Shown here: piece after piece, positions 63,679 through 64,000 of the stretch
Numbering within the stretch: position 1 is the stretch's first letter
Layout: the number at the start of each line of letters is the position of its first letter
Assembly (NCBI RefSeq): GCF_020886115.1
Contig: NZ_AP025185.1
Coordinates: 744,001-808,000, forward strand
Direction: 5' to 3'
Length of the DNA: 64,000 nt
Origin: Flavobacterium ammonificans
GTDB taxonomy: Bacteria > Bacteroidota > Bacteroidia > Flavobacteriales > Flavobacteriaceae
Program-made: the position numbers and the translations under genes
Notes under the pieces: generated by a model
Database searches by the model: none
What the model saw: only the letters and a program-made list of their open reading frames with translations
What the model was told of the DNA's origin: nothing

Positions 63679-64000
63679 TTATTTTCTATAATCCAAAGCA
63701 GGTTTTCGATCGCCTAGAAGTGGCGTATATTTAAAATCCTTTCCTCTTTTTTCTTCCAATTCAGCTTTGGCTTTTGCAATTTGGTCTTGGTGTAAAAACA
63801 AATCAATAGCAGTTAAGGCAATCGTTTTGGCTGCGACCATCATTCCCTTGTTGCCAATATCGGTTCCGCCTGCAGCCACCGCTTGCCAACTATGAGCCGG
63901 AGTTCCAGGCACCCAAGTGGCGCTTCCCATTCCTGCTGTTGGAACAGCAAAACTCACATCGCCTACATCGGTTGATCCAAAACTTGGATCCAAATTTTTG
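63679..64000 (-). CDS. M20-family amidohydrolase, 3' part (cut by window edge)
   Basis: Only the last 106 or so residues are in the window; the frame continues past base 64000. The fragment has GSTDVGDVSFAVPTAGMG and TWVPGTPAHSWQAVAAGG, characteristic of the C-terminal catalytic part of M20 amidohydrolases related to p-aminobenzoyl-glutamate hydrolase subunit B (AbgB-like). It would hydrolyse an amide bond with a two-metal centre. The metal ligands and start cannot be seen here. Confidence 0.85.
   Translation of the reverse strand, partial: KNLDPSFGSTDVGDVSFAVPTAGMGSATWVPGTPAHSWQAVAAGGTDIGNKGMMVAAKTIALTAIDLFLHQDQIAKAKAELEEKRGKDFKYTPLLGDRKPALDYRK

Overview
The window is AT-rich DNA from a member of the phylum Bacteroidota, most probably a Flavobacterium or close relative. 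The evidence is a SusC/SusD pair, several TonB-dependent receptors, type IX secretion system (T9SS) sorting domains of both type A and type B, a PorP/SprF-family protein, and promoters of the Bacteroidota form TTG-N17-23-TAnnTTTG. Shine-Dalgarno sequences are not obvious. No rRNA, tRNA, CRISPR array, transposase or phage gene was seen.

Region 1 (1-10965) is a fructan utilisation locus. It holds a GH32 fructosidase that overlaps susC by 4 bases, then susC, susD, a lipoprotein with a GH32-like propeller, and a surface lipoprotein in the SusE position with a DUF4960-like C-terminus. A terminator follows, then a PfkB-type fructokinase with its own promoter and a short leader containing a UUCG hairpin. 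Together these genes would bind and import fructan fragments, release fructose and phosphorylate it.

Region 2 (about 10970-16970) is a run of small unrelated modules. They are a four-gene toxin-antitoxin-like operon with an Xre-Panacea (DUF4065) antitoxin, a secreted cupin, a divergent merR/SDR pair, a DUF2975/HTH/membrane-protein operon, and a secreted ABM-like monooxygenase. Five related copies of one repeat, each followed directly by an intrinsic terminator, separate the modules. I regard this cassette-like layout as the least explained structure in the window.

Region 3 (17054-29583) holds household and uptake genes. A PQQ-dependent sugar dehydrogenase and a cytochrome c converge on a TonB receptor. 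Next come small membrane proteins, two acetyltransferases, and a probable metal (zinc-like) TonB uptake operon. A hybrid-propeller histidine kinase with its LuxR-type response regulator closes the region. The 1.2 kb that follows (29584-30789) is non-coding and filled with 265-280 bp tandem repeats and small hairpins.

Region 4 (30790-57346) is a T9SS adhesin operon. A single open frame of 7,875 codons encodes a giant surface protein built from ligand-binding modules, calcium-binding thrombospondin-type-3 repeats, eight cadherin-like repeats, about 48 near-identical TSP3 units and a type B gliding-motility-associated C-terminal domain. It is followed by a PorP/SprF-like outer-membrane protein and a PorE-like OmpA protein, the expected export and anchoring partners.

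Region 5 (57386-64000) contains two small unknown genes. After them comes an operon of a subtilisin-family protease with a type A T9SS sorting domain, a fibronectin-III-like lipoprotein and a DUF1080 protein. The window ends in the 3' part of a convergent M20-family amidohydrolase gene.
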